Assembly: GCA_023052935.1 (NCBI GenBank)
Contig: CM041293.1
Span: 52,874,725-52,938,724 of the forward strand
Direction: 5' to 3'
DNA length: 64,000 nucleotides
Origin: Piezodorus guildinii
Lineage: Eukaryota; Arthropoda; Insecta; Hemiptera; Pentatomidae
Part shown: positions 11,530 to 23,189 of the stretch, piece by piece
How positions within the stretch are numbered: position 1 is the first letter of the stretch
How the letters are laid out: every line of letters starts with the position of its first letter
The notes under the pieces: generated by a model
The model's input: the letters and a program-made list of their open reading frames with translations, nothing else
What the model was told of the DNA's origin: nothing
Databases searched by the model: none
Made by a program: the position numbers and the translations under genes

Positions 11530-12180
11530 TTTGTTTTCAGTACCTCGAGGCAGTATCCCGTGACCCACCCCTACGCCGTGTCATAATGCCTCCTCCCCTC
11601 CTCACCACAGTACTTTGGTTCATTTCTCTACAAAAAAATAAAGTCCCAGCATCCTTCCTATATCCACAGTCTTCTTCAGTTTAAATCCTCATTTCAACTG
11701 CTGGAAACAAGATCGCGCCAATCCGACATTTATATTCCACCCCGAAGAACTTTTCTTACCTGTTCCACTGCATTCTGGAATTCCATTCCTTCCAATATAC
11801 GTAGTGCTTCTTCCTTATGCACATTTAAATATCTCGTTTTCCAACACCTATTATCCCAAACAGGCGCTTGATGATATTAAATTATAAATTAGACTTTTGA
11901 TAAAAATACTCAATTATTATCATTATAATGACTGAATATCCTCGGCTTTGTTTTGTTCAAAACCAGTTGTTTTAAGCTACTCATTCTACTTTATTCATTT
12001 ATTTATTATTATTATTTTTTATCCACATATAATACCCTTCTCTACCTCCTATACCTATGTAAATAATTAGGTTTGTATATAATTCAATCTATTTAATGTA
12101 TTCTGGCCAGAAGTGCTATCTTTATTTATTACATTCTTGTTATTCTTAAGTCCCAGAATTTTTTTTATTTTTATTCTATT
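11530..12180 (+). mobile_element. CR1/L2-like LINE 3' end, decayed
   Basis: Frames in 11530-11870 contain KSSFQLLETRSRQSDIYIP-like pieces and LWN-like and IR..SSL-like pieces matching the copies at 15.3 and 17 kb. The 3' UTR runs on to a broken version of the terminal hairpin (CTTAAGTCCCAGAAT near 12137). Confidence 0.6.
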
Positions 12181-13963
12181 CTATTCTAACGCATACCTAT
12201 GTAGTACGCAGTATGTACCTATATCAACACATAATGTAAAAGAAAAGTACTGGCCTGTTAGTGTTTTCATGGCAAGATTGGCTTTTCGCTTTATGTGTCC
12301 TTCTTGAATTCCTCCTCAGGCATCTTCTGTTAAGGATTACGCGGTTCATTTCGTTCCCTTTTCAGATAGTCTTTCTGGTACTATATGTCTTAGAGGAAAG
12401 CCTATCCTATACCTTAAGACCCTAATCCCTTAGCAAGCGAACTTCGGAAAGAGGTGACGTTCGTGAATTAGATAGAAAGGCTTTTCTATAGAAATGTCGA
12501 AAGGAACGTCTTGAGATTTTTGTAATTATCTATATAAAGCTTTCATCCCAAGATATCATTATTAAAAATATGATGTTTTGTTAGCAATGAATTTGGTATT
12601 TTTTTATATTTTCGACTTTTAAGTTTTTTAATGAAACACATCCAATTACCTAACCCAAAAGGGCATACTCCTCACAAATATACGGCATAGAAAAAAATAC
12701 TCTCTTAAAAATGCTTCAAATTTTAATACGTTTGAAGACAAGTAGACCCGAAAAACGAATAAAAAATCCGTTTGGCCAAATTAATAAATAAATACCAAAA
12801 TGCTTTTAGTGCTATAACATATAGCACTAAATTTCCTACAAAACGAAAAAAAATGATCATTGAAATCAGTTAAAAAATAGCAGAGATAGCACTTTAAAGT
12901 TAGCTCTGATGAGAGATAATTTTCCTTTGAATTTATTTTTGCTTTTTATATTAGTTAACTGTCTATAAATTGCTTTATAAACAGTTATACCCTAATATAG
13001 TTATTTGGAAATAATAAACCGTTGCGTAATTCATTTTAGCGTTTTTATTTAGTTTTATCCTTCTTTTTTTTCGTGCAAGTTATACAAATAAAGAAGAAAA
13101 AAAAAAACTCTCTTCGAATTATTCTATTTTGTAGATAGCCATATTAAAAATTATCTATCAGATGGGCAAAACAGTTTCGGTTGGCTTGAAAAAAGATCAC
13201 GCAAACTAATATCAAGTTTATAGAAATCACTGCAGTACTCCGGAAAAAAATATTACTTAACAATAAAACACGGCTCGGAGCTGTACCATCTCTCATTTGC
13301 CCTGACTTATTATAGACTTAAAAAAGTTTCTCCATCACAAGTGGCATTAAGACGGGGCTTCCTTAGGCAGGTCCTAGGAGGAGATAAGGCCTGAAATGAA
13401 GTATGAAGTATTAAACAGGGACCCCTTAAAGCCCCGGAACAACTACTTTGGCAGTTATTGTCAGCCATAAAGACTTTAACAAACTCCCGGCATTATGAGA
13501 GCATTAGGGCGGGTACTTGCCTCCTAACTTCGAACCTTTTGTCCTGATTTAGCTTTATCTCGTATTAATTAGTATCCTACTATTACCTTTTTAGTCGTGA
13601 TTGACTAAACCATTATACTTGGGGTTATTATTTTCAATAATATACCTTTGTAATCGACCAAAAAAAAATTACTCTCCCTCAATCCGAATAACGAATAAAA
13701 AAAAATCCGTTTTTTTCCGAAACTACTGAACCAATTTTTTTTAAACTCGCAACAAAAATATTAGGGCATGGAAAGATGATCCTAACACCTAGACGTTGAT
13801 ATTAGCTGGTTATTTTTAATATGGTGGCCTATTAAAATTTATTTAATTCAATAACTCCGTTATTCTTGAAGATAGAAAAGAATACGAGGTATGTTTTTTA
13901 AGTAAGTATAAAAATAGCTGATTTATGGGCGTATTTATGGGTGAAATTTGTTTCTCTTTTTTT
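12181..13963. other. Unassigned, AT-rich
   Basis: Nothing recognised apart from a lone mariner-end-like sequence at 13881-13905 (TACGAGGTATGTTTTTTAAG). A somewhat GC-richer block at 13340-13530 has no readable frame. Confidence 0.45.
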
Positions 13964-14708
13964 ATAATTATTCGCGGTTTTTTGTTTAAAAACAGTAGTA
14001 ATACGAGTCATGTTTTTAAGTAAGTACCGTTTTGGAAGTAAAAAAAGACGTGCAAAGATATCGCAATAATTTTATTTTTACATGAAAGCCTGTACCTTAA
14101 TCTACTTTCCTACATAATTTCCATGAATTTTGAGGCACTTGTCATAACGCGGCACCAGTTTTTGAACACCCTCCTCAAAAATTCTGCCGCCTGACTTGTT
14201 AACCACTGCATCACAAATGTTTTGACTTCGTTATCGTCATCAAAATCATTTAAATGGGAAACTCTAGATCATCCTCCATACAGCCCTGATCTGGCGCCCA
14301 ACGACTACTATTTGTTCCAGCACTTGAAGAAACACCTGGGCGGTCGGCGTCTTCAAGACGAAGCCGCCAGATTAGGGTTGTATGGAGGATGATCTAGAAT
14401 TTCCCATTTAAATGATTTGATGATGATTTTGATGGCGATAACGAAGTCAAAACATTTGTGATGCAGTGGTTAACAAGTCAGGCGGCAGAATTTTTTGAGG
14501 AGGGTGTTCAAAAACTGGTGCCGCGTTATGACAAGTGCCTCAAAATTCATGGAAATTATGTAGAAAAGTAGATTAAGGTACAGGCTTTCATGTAAAAATA
14601 AAATTATTGCGATATCTTTGCACGCCTTTTTTTAATTCCAAAACGGTACTTAAAAAACATGCCTCGTATTACTACTGTTGTTTAACCAAAAACCGCGAAT
14701 AATAATTT
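13964..14708. mobile_element. Mariner foldback: two inverted transposase 3' ends
   Basis: Two arms of about 310 bp are inverted around 14330. The plus strand reads HPPYSPDLAPNDYYLFQHLK then KHLGGRRLQDE at 14269-14361, and from 14418 reads NEVKTFVMQWLTSQAAEFFE through VPRYDKCLKIHGNYVEK and TAG at 14571. These are the DD34D catalytic block and C-terminus of mariner transposase. The left arm carries the second C-terminus on the minus strand. Arms end in ACGAGGCATGTTTTTTAAGT-type mariner termini. Confidence 0.8.
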
Positions 14709-14834
14709 TAAAAAAAATCGTACATAACTCAGTTATTTTAGATGATATAGAAAATGTGTATAGATTTTTATAATCAGTAAAGCACGATTAACGAAAAAAA
14801 GGGGGAGAAAACAAAAAAAATCTTGTCTATATAA

Positions 14835-15085
14835 ATGCTTGAAAAAATATTATCTAACACACTTAATTGTAAAATTGAATGGAGATTGATGAGAATCCAA
14901 TGAAACTAACTGATTGTTGTAGATAAAATTATCAATGATTATTTTAAAAAACACGTTTCTCTTTTGAAATTCAATGTAATTAATCCTTAACAATTTATTT
15001 TTATTTCTAAATTTATTTAAAAATTCTTGAACTGATTTTAATAAGGGAGGTAAGTGAAAGTCGTGTGTTGTGTCGCGCGCAACAT
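14835..15085 (-). mobile_element. HINE-like repeat, 5' end fragment
   Basis: It ends at right with GGAGGTAAGTGAAAGTCGTG then TGTTGTGTCGCGC, the inverted 5' terminus of the family. Confidence 0.65.
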
Positions 15086-15254
15086 TTTTTTTTATTTGAT
15101 ATCTTCAAAATTACTAGAGTAAAAGAGATTTTCCCAACACATATTTCAGCCGCAAAGCTCAATCAAAATGTCAACTAAAATTATTTGTCAGAATTTTTTT
15201 ACTCGCGGTTTTAAATTTAAAAAAAGAGAACAACTGATAAACATAGCATGATGA

Positions 15255-16050
15255 TCAATAGCAATTCCGTCGCCTGCATCACCTCCTACCATTCAATATT
15301 CGTAAACTCCTTGTTTCTTCCCTTGTTTTTCCCCACTTTGACTACGGTTGCGAGATGTACAGCGGACTTTCAGGTGAGCTCGAAGCAAAACTCAAGCGTA
15401 TTATGAACTGTGCAATACGGTTTGTATTTGGGATCACCAGAGACACGCATATAACCCAGGATTACGCCGAGTTAAGGTGGCTTTATATCTCTACCAGGTT
15501 ATCAGAACTCATCGTCCCAGCTATATCTTCTAATCCCTTCAATTTAAATCATCAATTCAGTCCCGTTCTACCAGATCCCGGCTTTCTGACCTCTACTCTC
15601 CTCCTCACCGTACTGCTGCGTTTGACAAGTCCTTTCTAGCCAAAGCAACCTCTATTTGGAATTCTATCCCTCCTGAGATCCGTCATGTAAGACCGACTTC
15701 CTCCTTCAAATCACTCATTTTCAACCATCTTCTCCTTACCCAGTCAAACAGACAATAACTTCCAACTGCAGATGCTATAAATTCCAATTATTATTATTAT
15801 TGTATTTTTTGTGTGTGTTTATATTACTTAAATTATCACTGATGAATTAGCTATTTCTGTTTTGTTTTTTTCGTTGTTTTCTTTTAATATTTTTTATTTC
15901 ATTCTGTAAGTCTGACTTGTAAATATGTACATATATTACGACCTGTATTATTTTTTTAGTTTATTAATTTGTCATTCTAAGCCATGACCACACTGTTCCG
16001 GTCATCAATTATGTATTTTATTTTATTCTTAAGGGACTTTAGTCCCAGGA
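15255..16050 (+). mobile_element. CR1/L2-like LINE 3' end
   Basis: A frame at 15340-15500 reads FDYGCEMYSGLSGELEAKLK then RIMNCAIRFVFGITRDTHIT, the conserved region after the RT domain. Downstream frames give FLTSTLLLTVLL and IWNSIPPEIRHVRPTSSFKS. A 3' UTR follows and ends in the hairpin GGGACTTTAGTCCC (16033-16046) and AATAAAG. Frameshifted near 15540. Confidence 0.72.
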
Positions 16051-16451
16051 TAATAAAGAAGTTTTTTCATTTCATCAATAATTTTGAGCGGCAAAAGTAT
16101 TCAAAATTGGACGATTTAAATTGTATTGACCCACATGTCGTTCAAATATATACAACATATTTCACCATACGATAAATGTAAGTATTTGAACCAAGTAGAA
16201 ATGCTCGCAAGTTTGGCCAATTCCAGCATTTTCTTATTATGTTTAAATATACTCGATACGTCTCTATCTTCTAATATTTGCTCTAAAGAAGAGATGTCTG
16301 TTGGTATTGTGAAAAAGGGGAAATCAAGATTCGCCATAAAGGAAACATCTGATGTAGATATAGTAGGGATTAAGAATGAACATGGTATTTGTACTGTTCT
16401 CTTTCAGTCTAGAGTCTGATTTATTTATTTATTTTTTATTTAATTTCCTAA

Positions 16452-16500
16452 AGCATTCCTTAAAAAATCTGGAGCGGGCAACAGACGACATTCACTTAGA
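16452..16500 (+). mobile_element. HINE-like repeat, 5' terminus only
   Basis: AAAAATCTGGAGCGGGCAAC followed by AGACGACATTCACTTAG: the family 5' end, cut off by a (TAGAAA)n run. Confidence 0.55.
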
Positions 16501-17448
16501 AATAGAAATAGAAATAGAAAATAATCTTTATTCTGGGACATAGTCCCTTAAGAACAACAAATATGTACAATTAAAGTATACAGTACGTCTGGCCAAAAGA
16601 CCAAATGATCATGATTAATTCTTATTTACAATGGTCTAAGAAGTAATAAAATTAAAAAAAAAAGAAAAAAAAAAGGAATATATCTATACAATAAAACAAA
16701 AGAGTAAAATAAATAAACTTCTTCAGATGCATACTTTTGCTGAACAAACTAAATTTAAAAAGATTAATAAATTAAATAAGGTATGATCAATAAATAATAT
16801 TTCCTTTTTACATTCAAAATCTGATTTTTGATATAAAACCTCATTGCTGTTGAGCGTCTGTTTGGGAATACAGGAGGTATTGGAACAGTTGGGACTTGAA
16901 TGATGATAGAGATGAAGCATGGCGGATATGAGTAGGTAGGGAATTCCAGAGATTTGCAGAGCGGACAAGAAAGGAATGATCAAAAGTTGTTGTTCTATGG
17001 GTAGGAATGTAAAGGTCAGAATGGCGGGACCTTGTTTCGAGGGAGTGGATTGACGATTTAAATTGTAGAAGACTGTGGATATAAGGAGGGAGCTTGGTGT
17101 TAATGGTTTGGTAAAGGAATGATCCTAGGAAATATTGTCTACGAATTGGAGGGAGGAGCCACTTTAACTCGCTGTATAAATGGGTTACATGAGACCGCTT
17201 CGGAGTGTTGAGGACAAATCTTAAAAATATGTTCATAATTCGTTTTAGCCTGTCCTCAAGCACTTTCGGGAGGCCACCATATACTAAGCAGCAATAGTCA
17301 AAGTGGGGGAAAACAAGTGAGGAAATAAGGAGGTTACGGATGGATAGTGGAAGAAGATGACGGGAACGATGAAAGTATTTGAGGGTACTTATTGTTCTGC
17401 GTGAAATTTGGGCAATATGGGGTTTCCATGAAAGGGTTTGGTCAATGG
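16500..17448 (-). mobile_element. CR1/L2-like LINE 3' end, best-preserved copy
   Basis: The minus strand has an open frame from about 17445 to the stop at 16841. It contains PHFDYCCLVYGGLPKVLEDR, LKRIMNIFLRFVLNTPKRSH, RTTTFDHSFLVRSANLWNSL and PTHIRHASSLSSFKSQLFQY, the usual tail of CR1/L2-type ORF2. The 3' UTR ends with the hairpin GGGACTATGTCCC (16547-16535) and AATAAAG. 5' truncated. Confidence 0.8.
16841..17263 (-). CDS. LINE ORF2 C-terminal fragment
   Basis: An intact 140-residue frame with RIMNIFLRFVLNTPKRSHVT, PPYIHSLLQFKSSIHSLETR and LWNSLPTHIRHASSLSSFK. It lies in the CR1/L2-like LINE above, 3' of any RT catalytic domain, so it is non-functional alone. The frame extends upstream of the ATG to about 17445. 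Confidence 0.75.
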   Translation of the reverse strand: MLEDRLKRIMNIFLRFVLNTPKRSHVTHLYSELKWLLPPIRRQYFLGSFLYQTINTKLPPYIHSLLQFKSSIHSLETRSRHSDLYIPTHRTTTFDHSFLVRSANLWNSLPTHIRHASSLSSFKSQLFQYLLYSQTDAQQQ

Positions 17449-17454
17449 TAATTG

Positions 17455-17800
17455 ACCTCGACTGTTAAAATCAATTTAAAAACTATTAAATATACTTTAA
17501 TCAGTAATAAGTTGATACCATATTCGTCACTTAATATTACCTTTTACAACTTTGTTTATCAGATAATATTTTTTATAAACGCTTTCTCATTCCAACGGTA
17601 TATTATAAGCCCTGTCCGACTATCTCAATCAGAATTAAACATACATGATATTAAAGTCCATCCAATTTTACATCAATATAGTGAGTTTAATCAAAATCGT
17701 TAGAGCCGTATTTCAGAAAATCGTAGAAAGCTGCAAAATGTATGGTATAAGGTGGCTCTTCTGTTGAGCCGATTTTGATGAAAAAGTAGCTGTAACATCA
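17455..17800 (+). mobile_element. HINE-like repeat, internally deleted
   Basis: The GACTGTTAAAATCAATTTAA block is followed by the CCAACGGTATATTATAAGCC block and GTTTAATCAAAATCGTTAGA block, in family order but with the middle missing. Confidence 0.65.
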
Positions 17801-18033
17801 AATTTCAAGCAGTTGCAAATTATTTAAACTAGTCGATATATGTGATAAAGAAATTAAATGTAACTAAACAGTGACATATAGAAAAAAAGATATGCGATAA
17901 AATATGACCTATATTAATTCAATATAGAATTTATTTTAATTAGTGATTCTGAAGATGAGGCCTTTTTGACCTCAAAACCTTAACGAAAAATAAATGATTT
18001 ATTAATGTAATAATAAATACTCTTCAATATATT

Positions 18034-18296
18034 TTTTTTTCGGTGGCGCGACAGGCCGTGCAAGCCCTTGGCTGCTGGGAACACACAGGCGTTTTTCGAT
18101 GGAATTTTTTTAGGGTAGTGTCATCACTTCCTTCGCCTATTTTTATGATTGGCCATCATTTGGCTGACAGGTCTCACATACCCGGGGGAGAGGCTGTGAG
18201 TGAATCTCCATTTAATTAAATGCTTGAAAAACTCCCTTCAGGACTGGGATTCGAACTCACAACCTTTGCTATTCACTCAGCCTCGGGCTCCCCATA
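18034..18296 (-). mobile_element. SINE family 3 copy
   Basis: In minus orientation it opens GGGGAGCCCGAGGCTGAGTG and carries a textbook pol III B box AGTTCGAATCCC, then closes CAGCAGCCAAGGGCTTGCAC. The tRNA-like head with A/B boxes marks a tRNA-derived SINE. A relative is at 45057-45235. Confidence 0.75.
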
Positions 18297-18500
18297 CTCT
18301 TCAATATTAGAAATTGAAACTAAAATATTATTATTATATTTTAAAAAAGTTTTGGAATTTAATATTCCTTGAAATCATATGGTGTTTACCAAGCTTAAAA
18401 GTTAAATTTTTCTGTATAACTATTATTTAAGTAAAAATCGTTGGGATTCGGAGCTATTTTCGATTAAATATCGTACCGAAACCAAAGGTTTAGACTGAAG

Positions 18501-19799
18501 TTGGGAGAGAAAAAGTTTAACGAGGCGGAATTAGCCGCCAACATGGACGAAGCTAATCGTATGGAATTAGGTGTTACGGACAATTCTAGTGCCTGGGAAG
18601 TTGTGACAGGAAGAAAACGAAACAGCGTAGCAGACAGGGATCCTCGGAAACAACAGCGCACGGAGTCAGAGGTACCCACTAGTAATAGTTTTGCAGTACT
18701 CTCTAGTGTTAATGAAGAGCAAAGTAATTCATCATTATCTAACTCTAAACCACCTCCTATTTTTGTTTCTGATGTACAAAATTATGCAGCTTTGGTTGCT
18801 TATCTTCAAACTAACACGAGCCCTAATTCTTTTATACTGAAAACAACTTATAAAGGAGTAACTGTATATCCTCAAACTCCAGATGACTACAGAAAACTTG
18901 TTAGTTGTCTTAAAAACAGCGGAGCTGAATTCCATACATATCAGCTCCCTGATGACAAAAATCTTAGAATAGTGATTAAAGGGCTACACCACAACACACC
19001 CGTTGAAGAGATAAAAAAAGATCTTGAAAACCACGGATACCAGACCGTAGCAATTACCAACGTAATATCACGGTTTAAGCGGCCATTATCAATGTTTTTT
19101 ATTGATATCACTAAACATTCATTCAATGAAAAGATTTTTGATATAAAAACAATTTTCTATACCAAGGTAGTCATAGAAGAACCTAGAAAGAAAAGAATCC
19201 TCCCACAATGCATTAGATGCCAAAAATACGGTCACACCAAGACCTATTGCAACCACGCACCACGGTGCGTAAGGTGTGGACAAGGGCATGAAAGTTCTTC
19301 ATGCACCAAAACCCGAGATACGCCAGCGAAATGCGCGAATTGCCAAGGGGAACATCCCACAAACTATCGAGGGTGCCAAACACTGAAGGATTTGAGATCA
19401 CAAAGAAATATGGGGAGCCATCAACAACAACGTATTCCACCTCCTCCTTTAAATCCAACAGAATACCCCAATCTTTCGAAATCAATCCCACCAAGAAGTT
19501 TTCCTCAGATGCAACAGCAGCAGCAACAACCATCTCAACGGCAAGCTCCCGTGCAGCAGCAGGTATCAGCTCGTCACCAGATAGCAGTGAAACAAGCTAC
19601 ACCCTCGGGACTACAGTCTAACCAATCTACAGAAGGTATGAGGCGGGAAAGTATTCAGCAGCCAACTTCAGCTGATTATATCCCACCACAATTGTATCAG
19701 CTACTAAGCGGTCTGAGTAATCTTATCCAGCCTCTTTTTAGCCTTCTACAGCAGCTCGCACAGGTAACACAAGCTATTTGCCCTCCTAATGGCCCGTAA
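18501..19799 (+). CDS. Jockey-like LINE ORF1 (gag-like RNA-binding protein)
   Basis: An intact 432-residue frame. A variable N-terminus is followed from about residue 150 by a PRE_C2HC-type domain (LRIVIKGLHHNTPVEEIKKD). Three zinc knuckles start near residue 236: CIRCQKYGHTKTYC, CVRCGQGHESSSC and CANCQGEHPTNYRGC. A glutamine/proline-rich region follows (residues about 310-370). The protein binds element RNA and forms the transposition particle. A later ATG at 18543 is an alternative start. It overlaps ORF2 by 11 nt, ATGGCCCGTAA. Confidence 0.88.
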   Translation: MGEKKFNEAELAANMDEANRMELGVTDNSSAWEVVTGRKRNSVADRDPRKQQRTESEVPTSNSFAVLSSVNEEQSNSSLSNSKPPPIFVSDVQNYAALVAYLQTNTSPNSFILKTTYKGVTVYPQTPDDYRKLVSCLKNSGAEFHTYQLPDDKNLRIVIKGLHHNTPVEEIKKDLENHGYQTVAITNVISRFKRPLSMFFIDITKHSFNEKIFDIKTIFYTKVVIEEPRKKRILPQCIRCQKYGHTKTYCNHAPRCVRCGQGHESSSCTKTRDTPAKCANCQGEHPTNYRGCQTLKDLRSQRNMGSHQQQRIPPPPLNPTEYPNLSKSIPPRSFPQMQQQQQQPSQRQAPVQQQVSARHQIAVKQATPSGLQSNQSTEGMRRESIQQPTSADYIPPQLYQLLSGLSNLIQPLFSLLQQLAQVTQAICPPNGP

Positions 19800-21873
19800 T
19801 CAGCTGACTGGGGGCTCTTTGTCCATCCTTCTTTGGAACGCGAACGGACTACTACAACATAGGACAGAATTGGACATATACTTACATGAAAAACGTATTG
19901 ACATTGCACTGATCACAGAGACACACCTTACACCACGATCAAAATTTGGTATTTCAGGTTACTTGACATACAGAGCAGACCATCCGGACAACACAGCACA
20001 CGGCGGGACTGCTATCCTCATTAAGACACCACTCAAACATAACCTTTTATACTTACCAACTGCACCTGCACATTCAAACCACTGGCATTACACTACACAC
20101 AAAACACCATGTGATAAGTATAGCTTCGGTGTACTGTCCTCCAAGATATGTGCTGACATCTTCGGCGTTTCGCAATTATTTTCAAAACTTAGGGCGTTGC
20201 TTTATAGCAGGCGGCGATTTTAACGCAAAGCACCAATTTTGGGGGTCACGTCTTTGCACCCCTAGGGGAAGAAATCTGAGGGCTGCCATCCACGAGCTTT
20301 CATTAGACACTATATCACCAGACACACCAACCTACTGGCCAACCTCGCAACGGAAAACACCGGACCTACTGGACTTTTTTATTACCAAAGGACTACGTAC
20401 CATACCTTACTCAATAAAAACGATCTCTGATCTTTGCTCTGATCACTCTGCTCTACATTTGGTCGTTCTCGACGAACCATGCAATGCGCAAAGGGTGCCC
20501 ATGCTTATAAATAGCGGATTGGACTGGGATCTATACCGAGAATTTCTTGAAACAAATCTCTCAATACCCATGTCCATCAAAACAGAAGCAGAATTAGAAG
20601 ATGCGGTGGAAACATTTACTAAATGTGTCCAAAGAGCAGCATGGTCATCATCTCAAAAGATAACATCGAGATTAGATCATCTGCCAAAATACCCTCAATA
20701 TATAAGGGACTTGATCACAGCAAAGAGAAGAGCTCGTAAGGTATGGCAGACTAACAGACTTCCTTCTGACAGACAAAACTTTAACAGACTGAACAACGAA
20801 CTTAAACGACAAATACAAAAATTCAATAGAACTAACTATGATTCCTTTTTAAACAACCTATCAACTGACGATGGAGGCTTGTGGTAGCATACCAAGAAAT
20901 TGTTGAAACATCGACAGGTGTCAGTACCACTGCGAAAAGAAGATGGTTCATGGGCCGTGTCAGATGGAGAAAAATCTGAAATTTTTGCTGATCACCTTTC
21001 CTATGTTTTTATACCACCTATGACTACCCTAATACAGAACATGAAAACTTAGTTAAAAGTACTCTGGACATTCCACTACAGCTGACACTACCTCCTATAT
21101 CTTTCACTCCTTCACAAGTCGCACAACAAATCAGACACTTACCTAAAAGAAAAGCCCCAGGTTATGATTTAATAACTGCCGAGGCGCTCCAACTGATGCC
21201 CAAGAAAGCTCTGGTGTTCCTCACGACAATATACAATTGCATACTTAGGACAGCTAAATTCCCAATACAGTGGAAATATTCAATCATAAAAATGATACTC
21301 AAAAAAGACAAAGACATGTACAAACCATCCTCTTATAGGCCTATTAGTCTCCTTCCCATATGTTCTAAACTTTTCGAAAAATTAATTTATAAAAAATTGG
21401 TTGACATACTGACTGAGCAAAAAATAATACCTGACCATCAATTCGGTTTTCGCACGTCACACTCAACGACACACCAATTACACAGAGTTACTGACTTCAT
21501 TGCAGGAGCACTAGAAAAAAAGCAATACGCGACTGGAGTATTTTTGGATGTTGCCCAAGCGTTTGATAAAGTCTGGCACGAGGGGCTTCTCTTTAAACTC
21601 AAGAACGTACTACCTTACACATACTATCTTATTATACACTCTTTTCTCTCTGATAGATTTTTCTCTGTTCGGCAGGGCTCAGAAACTTCTTCAATCCGAC
21701 CAGTCTTGGCAGGAGTACCGCAAGGATCGATACTTGCTCCGCTCCTATACATTGTATACACAAATGACATACCAACTCATCCCACCACATTGACTGCAAC
21801 TTACGCGGACGATACTGCAATTTTAACTTCAAACGACGATCCTATACTCGCCTCACTGGGTGGGACGGTGTAG
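19789..21873 (+). pseudogene. Jockey-like LINE ORF2 (endonuclease plus reverse transcriptase), broken
   Basis: The start ATG lies inside the ORF1 stop context. The APE-type endonuclease begins SILLWNANGLLQHRTELDIY, with ALITETHLT. A frameshift near 20105 moves it to a second frame with IAGGDFNAKHQFWGS and the SDHSALHLV histidine block. A TAG ends that frame at 20885-20887 and another shift occurs near 21010-21050. The RT then reads RKAPGYDLITAEAL, SYRPISLLPICSKLFEKLI, FLDVAQAFDKVWHEGL, AGVPQGSILAPLLY and the catalytic TYADDTAIL. It ends abruptly at 21873, so the element is dead. Confidence 0.85.
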
Positions 21874-22609
21874 GGTTCGTTTTATCCACTCTGTACGAAC
21901 CAAAGTTCTTATTACGGATCCTTTCCGGAGTTTTTTTTTGTTTTTTTTTAAAGTTAATGTATATTTATTGATATGGATTTAAAATAATAATATGAATAAA
22001 AAGAATATTTAAATCAAGATAAACGGAAAAGGATTATATAGGAAGTAATATTGAAAATTAAAATACATATTATATCTTCATGGTTTAAAGAAAATCAATG
22101 TTATTGGTTTTGTAAATAAGTTAGTAGAGTTTTTCAATATTTCAATTTAATTCTCTGCGTTTATGTTTGCTTGGTCAATAATGTTCAGATATTCTGAAGA
22201 ATGATTCTTTTATGAATCAGTTTCATCGGAGAATATACATAATATATAATTGATTAAAAATATTTAAAAAAATCTGAAGTTTTTATTGAAATTAAAAACA
22301 GTACGAACCTATTTTACTACCCAGTAAACAATTATTAAAATATGAGATTAATTTATCTTTTATTAAATTTCCATCTATGATCATTACACCTTTGCGTTTG
22401 CGATTCAGACTGTGACATATTACTTCGAAAAAAGATCTATGCATCCTCGAAATAATTATATTTTGAGAAAATGAGTCGATTAGTAATTTTTATTTATTTG
22501 TTTTTTATTTTTTTTTTTTTGTGGGAGATTAGTGTTGACATTGAACTTTCGAGGTCCCCAATCATATTTATTATTACGGTACCAAACTCTTCGCGAACCA
22601 GGATATTGA
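21874..22609. other. Unassigned AT-rich sequence
   Basis: A T-run at 21931-21949 follows the LINE break. A block near 22110-22180 repeats the sequence at 5270-5330. Nothing else recognised. Confidence 0.5.
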
Positions 22610-22990
22610 TTAATGAAAGAAAGAAGAAAAGTAAATTTTATTCTGGGACCTTCAGTCCCTTAAGAATAACACTAAATTATAAAAACTGAGTCTTGTGTCA
22701 GGCACAGAAACAAAACCATTTAAAATAATACAAATTAAGGATGTACTTGAAATGTGACTATTATCCAAACATTTTGTTTACGATTAGTCGGAAGATGGAT
22801 GGCTGAGGAGATGAGGTAACAATTTGTTTTTAAATGAGGTCAAAGAAGATGCTTTGCGTATAGTGGTAGGTATGAAATTATAAAACGATGTGGCACGCGA
22901 AGTAAAGGATTTTTCAAAGGATGATGTTCGATGAGAAGGAAAATAAAGGTTATTGGGCTGGGATCTTGTGTTGAACGATGAACAAATGAT
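22610..22990 (-). mobile_element. CR1/L2-like LINE 3' end
   Basis: Minus-strand frames give pieces like RSQPNNLYFPSHRTSSFEKS and IRKASSLTSFKNKLLPHLL. The terminal hairpin reads GGGACTGAAGGTCCC (22653-22639) beside AATAAA-like sequence. Confidence 0.65.
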
Positions 22991-23189
22991 GATTAATAGT
23001 CATAATTATAATAATACTTATAGAGTAGATTTTTTACCTATTTTTCCTGCTATCACAAATACCTTCCAAACATATGTTTGAGTATTCTCTAGAAGGACAA
23101 TCCTAAATTGTTCATTTCAAAGATCACCGAAATCACGTACAAATGTAATTAACAAACTATTTTATATTGTAAATAATAATAATAATAAA

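Larger units (their letters stand above)
18440..21873 (+). mobile_element. Jockey-like LINE, 3' truncated
   Basis: ORF1 and ORF2 are in order and overlapping. The body breaks off shortly after the YADD box at 21873, so the C-terminal half of ORF2, the 3' UTR and tail are missing, the opposite of ordinary 5' truncation. The sequence is notably less AT-rich than its surroundings. Confidence 0.85.

Noticed and set aside
17945..17985. CTGAAGATGAGGCC...GACCTCAAAAC as a hammerhead
   Set aside because: The core has an insertion and the GAAA strand is replaced by AAAA; only a hairpin remains.
18034..18296. A tRNA gene, because of a perfect B box
   Set aside because: No cloverleaf with acceptor and anticodon stems can be formed; the head, body and tail structure is that of a SINE.
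19213..19533. Minus-strand 106-codon frame inside the Jockey-like ORF1
   Set aside because: It is antisense to the zinc-knuckle coding region and has no family signature.
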